DNA from: Seramator thermalis
GTDB lineage: Bacteria > Bacteroidota > Bacteroidia > Bacteroidales > Dysgonomonadaceae
Reading direction: 5' to 3'
DNA: 64,000 nucleotides
NCBI RefSeq assembly: GCF_004138125.1
Contig: NZ_RXHS01000002.1
Location: forward strand, 1 to 64,000
Part shown: piece by piece, positions 8,825 to 17,614 of the stretch
How the letters are laid out: each line of letters starts with the position of its first letter
Numbering within the stretch: the first letter of the stretch is position 1
Position numbers and translations under genes: made by a program
The notes under the pieces: generated by a model
What the model saw: the letters and a program-made list of their open reading frames with translations, nothing else
Told to the model about the DNA's origin: nothing
The model's database searches: none

Positions 8825-9586
8825 ATGTCGCGTTTTTTTATCACTCTTGCATACAACGGAAAAGATTATGTGGGATGGCAAATTCAACCCAACGGAGAAA
8901 GTGTGCAGGAAGTGGTGCAAAATGCGTTGTCCATCATTTTGCGTGGTGAAATTGTTTTGGTGGGTGCCGGTCGGACCGATGCCGGTGTTCATGCCCGAAA
9001 AATGATCGCTCATTTCGATTGGAACGGCATAGCTTTCGATCCAAACGATTTAGTATTTAAGCTCAACGGATTTTTACCTCGAGATATTGCCGTTTACGCT
9101 ATCCGAGAAGTGGATGCTCGCGCTCACGCCCGATTTAGCGCTTCATCGCGAACATATAAGTATTTTATTACTCTTCGGAAGGACCCGTTTTTGTTCGATC
9201 TGAAATATCGAATTTTTTATACGCCGGATATCGAAAAAATGAATTGCTGCGCACAAATTTTGAAGGAATACACCGATTTTACCAGTTTCAGCAAATTGCA
9301 CACCGATGTAAAAACAAATTTTTGTAATATAACTGATGCTTATTGGGAGCGAGTAGGAGAATACGATTTGGTTTTCACGATCACTGCCGATCGTTTTCTT
9401 CGGAACATGGTACGCGCCATTGTGGGGACATTGCTTGAAGTGGGGCGAGGCCGACTTGACGAAAACGATTTCCGACGGATTATTGAAGCAAAAGACAGGC
9501 GATCGGCAGGAACATCTGCCCCCGGATATGGGCTATATCTTCACGATATAGTTTACCCCGAATGGGTGTTTCAAATCGGGGATTAA
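8825..9586 (+). CDS. truA: tRNA pseudouridine(38-40) synthase
   Basis: Isomerises uridines 38-40 of the tRNA anticodon arm. The 253 residues show the TruA pattern: ITLAYNGKDYVGWQIQPNG near 7-25, the catalytic aspartate in GAGRTDAGVHA near residue 52, and the C-terminal RFLRNMVRAIVGTLLEVGRGR near 193-213. It begins 11 nt after the DUF5715 gene and is the last gene of the cluster. It is closed by the hairpin at 9610-9643, which lies between it and the convergent rho gene. Confidence 0.93.
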   Translation: MSRFFITLAYNGKDYVGWQIQPNGESVQEVVQNALSIILRGEIVLVGAGRTDAGVHARKMIAHFDWNGIAFDPNDLVFKLNGFLPRDIAVYAIREVDARAHARFSASSRTYKYFITLRKDPFLFDLKYRIFYTPDIEKMNCCAQILKEYTDFTSFSKLHTDVKTNFCNITDAYWERVGEYDLVFTITADRFLRNMVRAIVGTLLEVGRGRLDENDFRRIIEAKDRRSAGTSAPGYGLYLHDIVYPEWVFQIGD

Positions 9587-9609
9587 TCGCGATTTGAATT
9601 TCAAAGAAA

Positions 9610-9643
9610 AAAGCAGCAATCGATTTTGTCGATCGCTGCTTTC
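9610..9643. terminator. Bidirectional hairpin terminator between truA and rho
   Basis: AAAGCAGC followed by AATCGA pairs with TCGATCGCTGCTTT across a TTTTG loop. The A-run on the left and T-run on the right let it work for both converging genes. Confidence 0.75.
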
Positions 9644-9671
9644 TGCATTTTTTAGAATGGATCGAATAAAT

Positions 9672-11570
9672 TCAATCGTTCATCGATATCAAGAATTCTT
9701 CATTGTTTTTGGTTCGTCTCAATCTGCCCAAAAGGAATTCCATAGCTTCAACCGAATTCATATCGGATAGGAAATTACGTAAAATCCACATTCTGTTCAG
9801 CACATCTTCCGATAGCAGCAGATCGTCGCGTCGTGTGCTGGATGCCATGATATCTACGGCGGGGAAAATGCGTTTGTTGGACAGTTTGCGATCGAGTTGC
9901 AATTCCATATTTCCTGTTCCTTTGAATTCTTCGAAAATCACGTCGTCCATCTTCGAACCAGTGTCGGTGAGAGCGGTAGCAATAATAGTGAGAGAACCAC
10001 CATTTTCGATATTTCGTGCAGCACCGAAAAAGCGTTTGGGCTTGTGGAGGGCATTGGCATCGACTCCTCCCGAAAGCACCTTGCCTGATGCCGGTTGAAC
10101 GGTATTGTATGCTCTTGCCAATCGGGTAATGGAATCGAGCAGGATAACCACATCGTGTCCGCATTCTACGAGACGACGGGCTTTATTGAGCACGATTTCG
10201 GCAATCTTTACGTGGCGATCAGCCGGTTCATCAAAGGTGGATGCAATTACTTCCGCGTTCACACTGCGTTCCATGTCTGTAACTTCTTCGGGTCGTTCGT
10301 CAATGAGCAGTATGATCATATATACTTCGGGGTGATTGTCGGCAATAGCGTTAGCTATATCTTTCAACAACATTGTTTTACCGGTTTTGGGTTGGGCAAC
10401 GATCAACCCACGTTGTCCCTTCCCAATAGGAGAAAACAAATCGACTATTCTACACGAAAGATTGTCGTTGTGCCCTTTTGTAAGATTAAATTTTTCGTTC
10501 GGGAACAAAGGCTTGAGATGATCAAAAGGAACTCGGTCGCGTACCTCTTCGGGATTGCGTCCGTTGATCATGTCCACTTTTACGAGCGGAAAAAATTTTT
10601 CACCTTCTTTTGGCGGACGGATCGGGCCCTCCACAACGTCGCCTGTCTTCAACCCGAAAAGGCGAATCTGCGATTGCGATACGTAAATATCGTCAGGCGA
10701 CGACATGTAGTTATAGTCCGAAGAACGCAGAAAACCATATCCTTCAGGCATAATTTCCAGCACTCCGGATGCTGTCAAAATTCCGTCGAAATCGAATAAA
10801 GGTTCTTTTTCGGTATCTTTCGGTGCGTTCGGAGTAGTCGTATTGGGTTTGTTTTGTTGATGTTGGCTTTGATTCTGATTTTTTGGGGCAGCAGGTTGAG
10901 GTCGAGCTTGCAAGGGAGCCGGGGTCACCAATTCCATTAATGAAGGTTTCTCTATTGCGGCAAGTTCATCTATTTCGGGTGTTAACGAGTTTTCTTCCGG
11001 TTTGTCTTCGGCTACAACCGGAGGAAGAGTAACAGGTGGAGGGGTATTTTGTTTTTCTTCAGTTCGCTGTTTTGAAGGCCTGAAAACGAGTTGAGTTGGT
11101 TTCGTAACCATCTTTTGTTCCGTTTTCGGATCTGCTTCTTTTTTTGCCTGACTTTCGTTTTCCGGTTGTGGACCCGGATCTTTTTTTGCGTCTTCCTTTT
11201 CCGGAACGGGAGTTGATTGATCGTCGCGAATTTCCGCTAAATCGGTAGCGGAGCTCGATATTTCTTTTTCCGATTCTTGTTGTGTCGCGACAGGATTTTT
11301 TGCGGGAGACTCAGAAACAGATCGTTTTTGAAGCGTATGTTTTCTTCCTGTTTTTTCTGATTTGGTTTCCGACTTTGTCGTTGGTGTCGGCACGGATGTT
11401 GATTGATTTTGTTTCGATTTCTTTGTTTCGGCAATCGCTTGCTCATCGAGTATTTTGTAGATGAGCTCTTCTTTTTTATAAGCGTCGGGACGCCTGATTC
11501 CCATTTCTTTGGCGAGTGCGCGTAATTCTGTTGTAAGCTTTTCGTTAAGCTCGATAATGTTATAAGCCAT
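9672..11570 (-). CDS. rho: Transcription termination factor Rho with extended N-terminal region
   Basis: A hexameric RNA-dependent ATPase that terminates transcription and limits antisense RNA. At 632 residues it is about 200 longer than E. coli Rho. In order: a SAP-like Rho_N domain (residues 1-45, [12 protein letters not shown]), a charged, proline- and glutamine-rich insertion of about 200 residues (about 48-255) that is probably disordered, an RNA-binding cold-shock domain (about 262-340), and the RecA-type motor with Walker [15 protein letters not shown] near 395 and Walker [17 protein letters not shown] near 470. The long insertion is a known trait of Bacteroidota Rho. A 394-nt leader region precedes it. 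Confidence 0.95.
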   Translation of the reverse strand: MAYNIIELNEKLTTELRALAKEMGIRRPDAYKKEELIYKILDEQAIAETKKSKQNQSTSVPTPTTKSETKSEKTGRKHTLQKRSVSESPAKNPVATQQESEKEISSSATDLAEIRDDQSTPVPEKEDAKKDPGPQPENESQAKKEADPKTEQKMVTKPTQLVFRPSKQRTEEKQNTPPPVTLPPVVAEDKPEENSLTPEIDELAAIEKPSLMELVTPAPLQARPQPAAPKNQNQSQHQQNKPNTTTPNAPKDTEKEPLFDFDGILTASGVLEIMPEGYGFLRSSDYNYMSSPDDIYVSQSQIRLFGLKTGDVVEGPIRPPKEGEKFFPLVKVDMINGRNPEEVRDRVPFDHLKPLFPNEKFNLTKGHNDNLSCRIVDLFSPIGKGQRGLIVAQPKTGKTMLLKDIANAIADNHPEVYMIILLIDERPEEVTDMERSVNAEVIASTFDEPADRHVKIAEIVLNKARRLVECGHDVVILLDSITRLARAYNTVQPASGKVLSGGVDANALHKPKRFFGAARNIENGGSLTIIATALTDTGSKMDDVIFEEFKGTGNMELQLDRKLSNKRIFPAVDIMASSTRRDDLLLSEDVLNRMWILRNFLSDMNSVEAMEFLLGRLRRTKNNEEFLISMND

Positions 11571-11964
11571 GTATAATGTATTGAATTCTCTGTATGGTTT
11601 AGTATAATAAATTATATGACAATTATCTACGGAATGTGATGTTTGGTGGAACTCAAATTAACAAACCTGAATAAATAAACTTAATTATAAAATGTGATGA
11701 ATAAAAAATAAACAAGAACAGTAGAATGTTCGAATACGTTTTTGAAGATTCTACCACAAAGGTAATATTTTTTTAAATATCAATACGCGCAGAATGATTT
11801 TTTTTGGATTTTGCCTGTAAAAATCTTTTCAGAAAATGATATTTTGCAAAACCGAACGTTTTTTCCTTTTCGATCATACTACAGCAATAGCAAAAAACAG
11901 TATTCCGGTTGTTGGGTTAATTGTATCGAAATTTTTTCTTGTTTATTGACTACGGTACGATAAA
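11571..11964. other. Noncoding region upstream of rho
   Basis: This 394-nt AT-rich gap separates rho from the DUF6340 gene, both on the minus strand. It holds a candidate promoter at 11757-11764. The implied rho leader of about 180 nt is long enough for autoregulation. No open frame or stable hairpin is evident otherwise. Confidence 0.5.
11757..11764 (-). promoter_or_regulatory. Candidate -7 box for rho
   Basis: The minus strand reads TACCTTTG, a perfect TAnnTTTG match. A TTG lies 16 nt upstream, a shorter spacing than the usual 19-21. Confidence 0.35.
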
Positions 11965-13017
11965 TCAATTCAATTTCATAGCATTCGATTTGTCGTAGTT
12001 GTCCTTTCTCCTCTGTATCTCATTTTTATAAAGTTCGGCTCGTTTGCGGTCGAGCGAATTATTTGTTGTCGATTGATCAAACAGTTGTTTTGAAATAGTG
12101 ATCCACTCGAGCGCCGAATTCAAGTCGTCGAGCATTTCATAAGCAAAAGCAATGTTGCTGGCCGCTTTAGCCTTATCCGGATTTTTTTTCGTCTTGTCAT
12201 AATAGGCTTTCCATTTCGAGATAGCTTCCGGCCATTTGTTCGATCGAGCAAAAACATCGGCCTCTTTCATCAGCGAATGATTTGACGTATAGTACCACCT
12301 GCTTTGAGTTTCCCAATGAGGAACAAATATGTAAGTCATTTTTTCTGCAGCATACAAGGCAAGTTCTTTCATGGCTTCTTCGTGGGTAGGGAGAATAAGA
12401 TCGGCATAGGCTTTCCCGTCCTGAATGTCGAATCCTTCCCATCTCAAACTGTCTGTGAATTCTACGGCGGGAAGTTTTCCTTCCATAGTAGGCATATAAA
12501 CTCGGATGATAGAATTAATCTTTCCCACCATAGCTCCATAAGGATAACCTTCTTGCTTGAAATAATCATTTCTTTCGGTCTGAAGCATCAATTTTTCGAG
12601 TGAAAGGATGGCATCTGCGCCGGTCTGCAAGCGTAGATCATTCATTGTTTCGGGGTTTAATCCGATTGTTTCCCAAAAACGGCGATCCGTTCGTAATGGT
12701 TTGTCATAGATCATCACTTTATCGAAGTAATTTTCCTCCGATAAAAATTGTGTCAAAGCTTCGGTGAAAATGATGGATATGCTGTCGGTTTTTGCTTCCA
12801 CTTTTTCAGCATCGCTTTTTCCAACTTGTTTCCACGTGTGTCCCACGTCGTTGGGTTGTTTCCCTGCATTGTCGATAATCAAAATATTGTTCACGGTTTC
12901 GGGAAGAGGTATTTGAGGGGGTTCGTTGGTTTGTATTGTTATTGTCCTGATTCCTGCACAACTAAATAACAATAATCCGACAATAGATGCAACGAATAGT
13001 TTGTATATATTTTCCAT
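11965..13017 (-). CDS. DUF6340-like lipoprotein with C-terminal TPR-like helices
   Basis: A probable outer-membrane or periplasmic lipoprotein. The N-terminus has a signal sequence ending in the lipobox LLFSC (Cys near residue 20). The 350 residues resemble the DUF6340 family of Bacteroidota, whose function is unknown. The first two thirds are mixed alpha/beta. From about residue 250 a helical stretch reads ADVFARSNKWPEAISKWKAY and continues in AASNIAFAYEMLDDLNSALE, matching the small/large residue pattern of two TPR units. It is a single gene with its own promoter candidate at 13057-13064. A role as a protein-protein scaffold is inference only. Confidence 0.75.
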   Translation of the reverse strand: MENIYKLFVASIVGLLLFSCAGIRTITIQTNEPPQIPLPETVNNILIIDNAGKQPNDVGHTWKQVGKSDAEKVEAKTDSISIIFTEALTQFLSEENYFDKVMIYDKPLRTDRRFWETIGLNPETMNDLRLQTGADAILSLEKLMLQTERNDYFKQEGYPYGAMVGKINSIIRVYMPTMEGKLPAVEFTDSLRWEGFDIQDGKAYADLILPTHEEAMKELALYAAEKMTYIFVPHWETQSRWYYTSNHSLMKEADVFARSNKWPEAISKWKAYYDKTKKNPDKAKAASNIAFAYEMLDDLNSALEWITISKQLFDQSTTNNSLDRKRAELYKNEIQRRKDNYDKSNAMKLN

Positions 13018-13056
13018 GCCGATAATTTGTATGAGTTTCGCCTTGCTTTAGACAAA

Positions 13057-13064
13057 CAAAATTA
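13057..13064 (-). promoter_or_regulatory. Candidate -7 box for the DUF6340 gene
   Basis: The minus strand reads TAATTTTG (TAnnTTTG) 40 nt before the start codon at 13017. A -33 element is not clear. Confidence 0.35.
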
Positions 13065-13186
13065 CAATATTTTTCAGTTCATCTTGCATATGAATGGAGA
13101 AATTATAAATTGTCTGAAGTAACGGGTTTTATAGTGAACTCAGTTTAGTTAATTAAATACAGGGAGTAGTAGAAAACATTATTCTG

Positions 13187-15664
13187 TCAATTCTTTAGCA
13201 ATTCTTCCACTCTCACAAGTTCGTATCCCCGATGTTTCAATTCCTTAATCAGATCATCCAATCGGTTGTATAACTTGTCAGTACGTTTCGGATCCGTTCC
13301 TATATGCATGAGCAGCAAAAAACCATTCAGCGTATTTTTCTCTTCATAAGCGAGAATATTTCGATAAATAGTTTGAGATGAACGATAGTTGTTCATGTCA
13401 GGCGTCGTGTAATCGGCATTGGATGTAGTTCCCGGTGTAAAATTTATTATTTGAACATGCATTGCTTTTGCCCAATTGCTAATTTGCCCGTTATACCATT
13501 CGTAAGGAGGTACAAAATATCGCTTTTGTTCCATTTTTAACCCGATATTTTCCATTGTTGCATAATTGTCTTTCAAATCTTTTTCGAATACATCCCGAGA
13601 AACCAATGTCGAATCCCGTTTCTCCCAATCGGCATACAACACATGAGTATCGGAATGAGGACCAAGATAATGACCATCATGTTGTAAATTTACGGCAAGA
13701 GAGGAAAATTTCCTGTAAAAATCTCCTGTCAGGAAAAAGGAAGCTTTCACCTTATTTTTTTTCAAAGTATTTCGAATCGCTTCTGCACCATCGGCAAATT
13801 CGTGTCCAGTAAAAATCAGTGCCAGTTTCTTTTTCGAAGGATTTCCCCGCACAATGCCACCCAAAACTTTTTCATTTACATTCGCTTGCGAGTTTAAGTA
13901 CCCCAGATAGAAACAAAGGGAAGCAGTGCCATCCATTGTCGGTTCATTCGTAGAATAATCGGCAAAATCATCATGATAAACCACATAATCCGACTGAAAA
14001 GGCGCATATTCATCCTCGTTGGCCAAATAAATTCCGATTAGACGATTAAAAATCGAAGTGTAAATAGGACCGTCAACCAATCCGCCTGTAATCGGCATTC
14101 CATGCAAATGCATAAAAGCAGAATGAGGGTCTTCGGGGGTATCCGCACCATCGGGATAACCGACAATCATGGAAGTTCCCCACGGATTGCACCCCAAAAG
14201 CCAGTCGCGCATGGCGGTCTCCATTTCAAGAAATGTATTGTCATCGGTAAGTTCATGATAAAGGCGGCACTGAGTAATAAATCCCACGGTAAGATTATTT
14301 GAGCACCAGATAAATGGAATGCCATTCAAAAAAGCATCGCCAAGATCCCGGGCACGGTCTTTTACTCGCTGCAAGCCGGTTCGTATATTTCGAATAAATT
14401 CGGTTCTCGCCGCCGGATGATCGTTTTGCAGTGCCAGGTGATAATTTCCAAGGTTAACGAACGGATACCATTGATAATGACGGGCAGAATCGGCACCCAT
14501 CCATGGCGTTACAGGTTCCAGACGTCCGTAATGCACAGCGTGATTCAGGTATTCACTATTCCGGAGAACGTTATACATTTCGGCAGCAGCCAACTGCATA
14601 TCGTCAGCCCAGTTATCCTCTTCGTAAAAATAAGGTGCGCCACCGGGCGCTGTCTGACAAACTCCCGGATTTTCCGATCCTTTGCAATAAGCATCCTGAG
14701 CCTTTTGAAGCAACATTTCCGAAAATTCGGGATAATAGGGTGCTAAAAGTTTAGCTCCCAAGGTAAACGACGAAGCATATTTACCCAACGTAGAGGCCAA
14801 TCCTGTACTGCGGTTTTTATAGTTGAAAAGTCCTTGCGGTTTCGGACTGCAAAAATACACCGAACGCTCTTTTCCTGCGCCCCAGCCATAATCCACCTTT
14901 TGCCGGGTAGGCAAAACCATTCCCGCATGATCCCGATCATCGGCCACCTGATTGAAGTAAGTATCTTTATCGGGATTCATTTTCACCAGCCAATCGAGTC
15001 CCCATTTTGCTTCGTCCAAAATATCAGGAATACCATTTGCCCCCTCGTCTCCGTTTGCCTGATAATGATCGCCAAATACATCGGGATATTGACTGTAAGC
15101 GAACAATAGTTGATAGACAGCATTTGCCGAAGTGGTAACATACTGCAAGTAATCCGAAGCATCGTGCCATCCGCCAACTACGTCATAATATCTTCCATCA
15201 CGTTTGCCGTCAGGATCGCCTACCGTAATTCCGTCATATACATGACAGGAATCCCTCAAAAACGGATTATAGCCGCAACGTTGCTGGCGCATATACTTCA
15301 ATGGGATTTCCGATGCTCCGGCATAAATATCGTTGCCAATTTTAAAAGGGACTGATTTTCTTTCGCCTATTTTTATTAAATAAGTTCCGGGAGCTGAAAA
15401 ATCGGAAAAATCCAAACGAGCCGATGATTCAAAAGCCGGTTGTTTGCCCATATTCCTGATTTTATTGCCCGAATAAACCACTTTCCCGCTTTGAACATCA
15501 ATGACTTCAAAACGTGAGACGTTTTTTTTCTCCTTGCTCACCCATACTGCTACCTTAATATCATTTTGTAGATACCCCACCTGATTCACCCGAATCCATT
15601 GTGTTTGTGAGAATCCGAAAATTGGTGTGAGCAAAATAAGTAAAACAACTGAAATTTTTTTCAT
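13187..15664 (-). CDS. GH9 endoglucanase fused to a NodB-like (CE4) domain
   Basis: A secreted glycan hydrolase of about 825 residues. I start it at 15664 because MKKISVVLLILL begins a clean signal peptide; the in-frame ATG at 15700 would add twelve non-signal residues. Domains: signal (1-20), an Ig-like CelD_N domain (about 22-110), the GH9 (alpha/alpha)6 barrel (about 115-590), and a polysaccharide-deacetylase-like domain (about 605-825). GH9 residues seen are the catalytic base region GGWHDASDY (near 168), the HSAFMHLHG motif (near 515) and the acid glutamate in STNEPTMDG (near 571). In the CE4-like part PHSDTH fits the metal-binding motif. The usual TFDDG is replaced by FTGHEFADG, so deacetylase activity is uncertain. 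It follows susD and probably hydrolyses beta-1,4-glucan. Confidence 0.9.
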   Translation of the reverse strand: MKKISVVLLILLTPIFGFSQTQWIRVNQVGYLQNDIKVAVWVSKEKKNVSRFEVIDVQSGKVVYSGNKIRNMGKQPAFESSARLDFSDFSAPGTYLIKIGERKSVPFKIGNDIYAGASEIPLKYMRQQRCGYNPFLRDSCHVYDGITVGDPDGKRDGRYYDVVGGWHDASDYLQYVTTSANAVYQLLFAYSQYPDVFGDHYQANGDEGANGIPDILDEAKWGLDWLVKMNPDKDTYFNQVADDRDHAGMVLPTRQKVDYGWGAGKERSVYFCSPKPQGLFNYKNRSTGLASTLGKYASSFTLGAKLLAPYYPEFSEMLLQKAQDAYCKGSENPGVCQTAPGGAPYFYEEDNWADDMQLAAAEMYNVLRNSEYLNHAVHYGRLEPVTPWMGADSARHYQWYPFVNLGNYHLALQNDHPAARTEFIRNIRTGLQRVKDRARDLGDAFLNGIPFIWCSNNLTVGFITQCRLYHELTDDNTFLEMETAMRDWLLGCNPWGTSMIVGYPDGADTPEDPHSAFMHLHGMPITGGLVDGPIYTSIFNRLIGIYLANEDEYAPFQSDYVVYHDDFADYSTNEPTMDGTASLCFYLGYLNSQANVNEKVLGGIVRGNPSKKKLALIFTGHEFADGAEAIRNTLKKNKVKASFFLTGDFYRKFSSLAVNLQHDGHYLGPHSDTHVLYADWEKRDSTLVSRDVFEKDLKDNYATMENIGLKMEQKRYFVPPYEWYNGQISNWAKAMHVQIINFTPGTTSNADYTTPDMNNYRSSQTIYRNILAYEEKNTLNGFLLLMHIGTDPKRTDKLYNRLDDLIKELKHRGYELVRVEELLKN

Positions 15665-15719
15665 GAAAATTGGATTTTGATTATGCGTGTAAAACTGCAA
15701 AATGATCGTTCCGAAAAAA

Positions 15720-15752
15720 CAACAAGCAGCCCTGTTTTTAGGCTGCTTGTTG
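15720..15752 (-). terminator. Hairpin terminator or attenuator between susD and the GH9 gene
   Basis: A perfect 12-bp stem, CAACAAGCAGCC with GGCTGCTTGTTG, is followed on the minus strand by GTTTTTTCGG. It lies 14 nt after the susD stop and 56 nt before the GH9 start. It should end most susCD transcripts while allowing some readthrough. Confidence 0.75.
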
Positions 15753-15766
15753 CGTATTTGACAGAA

Positions 15767-17602
15767 TTATTCCCACCCGGGGGTTTGTGTGAGAATATAG
15801 CCTTTGTCTTTGTATTGATCGATCTGAGCTTTTCCTACGGGTGCAAGATATACTCGATCATCAAAAGTTTGTCTGTCGACAGCTTTTTCAATCATATAAA
15901 AGCCCACCATCTCGTCAGCATTAGTTCCATCATAAGTCACGATTGTTCCATCTGCTTTTCTCACCTTCAGTATTCCTTTTTTGCTGGCAGTTAAGAAAGA
16001 TGGTAATTCTTCCTTGATGTTTATCCATAGGCCAAACAAATTGTCGGGGTGTGTAGTTGCACTCATGTATTGAATTTTTTTCCAGCGTTTAATGTCAAGC
16101 AAGCGCGAATATTCGAAAACAAATTCCATTCTTCGTTCTCTTCTTATTTCCCAGATCAATGCAGGTACGTCTGGATCGCGATCCGGATCATCAGGTAATG
16201 AAGCCAATGTCATAGGTTCCGTTTTTTTCACCCCTTTAGCTATTGCAACAGCATCTAAGGGGCGATTCCGTATTTTATTAATAGATTTGTCAATATCGGC
16301 CTGTGTAACAGCTCCTCCGCCCAACGTAGCCAATTCTGCTTTCGCTTCAATCCAGTTTAGTAACACTTCCGAATAACGCATTACAGGAGCATCGTTTGTA
16401 TTGGTATTGCTTCCATACATAGGGGGGATGTTACCAGAATCCCAAAATGTGGGACCTGTTCTGTCGATAAATTTGCTAGCGTATAATAACGTCGAGGATT
16501 GTACTTTTGGAACATCTTGAAACGTTGCTTCAAAACGCGGGTCACGTGTTTTGATCATATTTTTGATGTTCAATGAATCTGCATATTGAACCGAAGAAAG
16601 TTGATATGGCATTCCGTCGTTGCAAAGGAAAGCTTTAGCCAGCGATAAATTTGGTGCAGTGGGTTGAGCTTCATATCCGTTAGAATAAGAAGCAATATGG
16701 TGGGTTACATTTTGTGCAGCATCGTAGTGGCGATACATTAACATCTCTTTATTTCCTTTTAAATCTTGAGAGCCGAAAAGTGAACGGAAATCGGTATCGA
16801 TATCATATTTTCCACTGTTAATCACAAAGTCTCCTGCTTCTATGGCGAATTGCAGATATTTTTGCGCTCTTGCTGCATCATTGTTGTGATATTTCTGCCA
16901 TGTCCCTTCGAAAAGCATGATGCGTGTAATGAATCCTGCGGCAATATACTTGTTCAATACATTGTCTCCATCGTTCAAACGAATGTTTTCGTAAGCATAC
17001 TTTAAATCGTCGTAAACGTTATCCATCACTTCGCCACGTGGTGTTCTATCCTTATACATTTCGTCGTAATCTTTTTCGGAAAAAAGTTTATCGTAATAAG
17101 GTACATCTCCGAAAACACTCACGAGCCGATGGTATTCGAATCCTTTGAAAAAACGGGCCACTCCCATCCAATGCTTATATTGTTCGTCTGTGATTAGTGG
17201 CTTTGCTTCGTTTTCAATTCTGTCGATAAACAGGTTACTTTTTCTAACCCATGCGAAATTCCATGTTGGACCGGCATATTGTGTGAGCATATCGGGAGTT
17301 TCAGATGTACTTCCTCTGCTTGAAGGTACACTCGACTCAAAATTCGATTGCACGTTGGCATTCGAGAAATCGTCACTAAAATAATATCCTCTTAAAGGAG
17401 CATAAGCCACTCCCCAGGTATTATTATACCCTACAAAATAGTTCATATAGAAACCGTTTGCGAACAATCTTAAGTCGGACTCGTTGCGCCAATAAGTATC
17501 GTCGTTCATATCATTCAACTGTGGTCTGTCCAATACATCCGAACAGCTTCCCAGCAAAAGGACTACCGAAAATAGAATACTATAATATATATTTTTTTTC
17601 AT
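15767..17602 (-). CDS. SusD/RagB-family glycan-binding lipoprotein
   Basis: The outer-membrane surface lipoprotein that caps a SusC transporter and binds the incoming substrate. The 611 residues begin with a lipoprotein signal, VVLLLGSCSDVLDRP, with the lipidated Cys near residue 20. The N-terminal helices contain DDTYWRNESDLRLFANGFYMNYF, the usual start of the TPR scaffold. The RGEVMDNVYDDLKYAYENI and NDAPVMRYSEVLLNWIEAKAEL segments are also family hallmarks. The gene is 12 nt downstream of susC, so the pair is translationally close. A strong hairpin follows at 15720-15752. The ligand cannot be read from sequence. The GH9 neighbour suggests beta-glucan or a cello-oligosaccharide-containing polymer. 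Confidence 0.92.
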   Translation of the reverse strand: MKKNIYYSILFSVVLLLGSCSDVLDRPQLNDMNDDTYWRNESDLRLFANGFYMNYFVGYNNTWGVAYAPLRGYYFSDDFSNANVQSNFESSVPSSRGSTSETPDMLTQYAGPTWNFAWVRKSNLFIDRIENEAKPLITDEQYKHWMGVARFFKGFEYHRLVSVFGDVPYYDKLFSEKDYDEMYKDRTPRGEVMDNVYDDLKYAYENIRLNDGDNVLNKYIAAGFITRIMLFEGTWQKYHNNDAARAQKYLQFAIEAGDFVINSGKYDIDTDFRSLFGSQDLKGNKEMLMYRHYDAAQNVTHHIASYSNGYEAQPTAPNLSLAKAFLCNDGMPYQLSSVQYADSLNIKNMIKTRDPRFEATFQDVPKVQSSTLLYASKFIDRTGPTFWDSGNIPPMYGSNTNTNDAPVMRYSEVLLNWIEAKAELATLGGGAVTQADIDKSINKIRNRPLDAVAIAKGVKKTEPMTLASLPDDPDRDPDVPALIWEIRRERRMEFVFEYSRLLDIKRWKKIQYMSATTHPDNLFGLWINIKEELPSFLTASKKGILKVRKADGTIVTYDGTNADEMVGFYMIEKAVDRQTFDDRVYLAPVGKAQIDQYKDKGYILTQTPGWE

Positions 17603-17614
17603 CGTAGTATATCG

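Noticed and set aside
10095-10799. A 234-codon open frame on the plus strand opposite rho
   Set aside because: It is fully antisense to a certain rho gene, with no promoter and no recognisable protein family; a reading-frame shadow.
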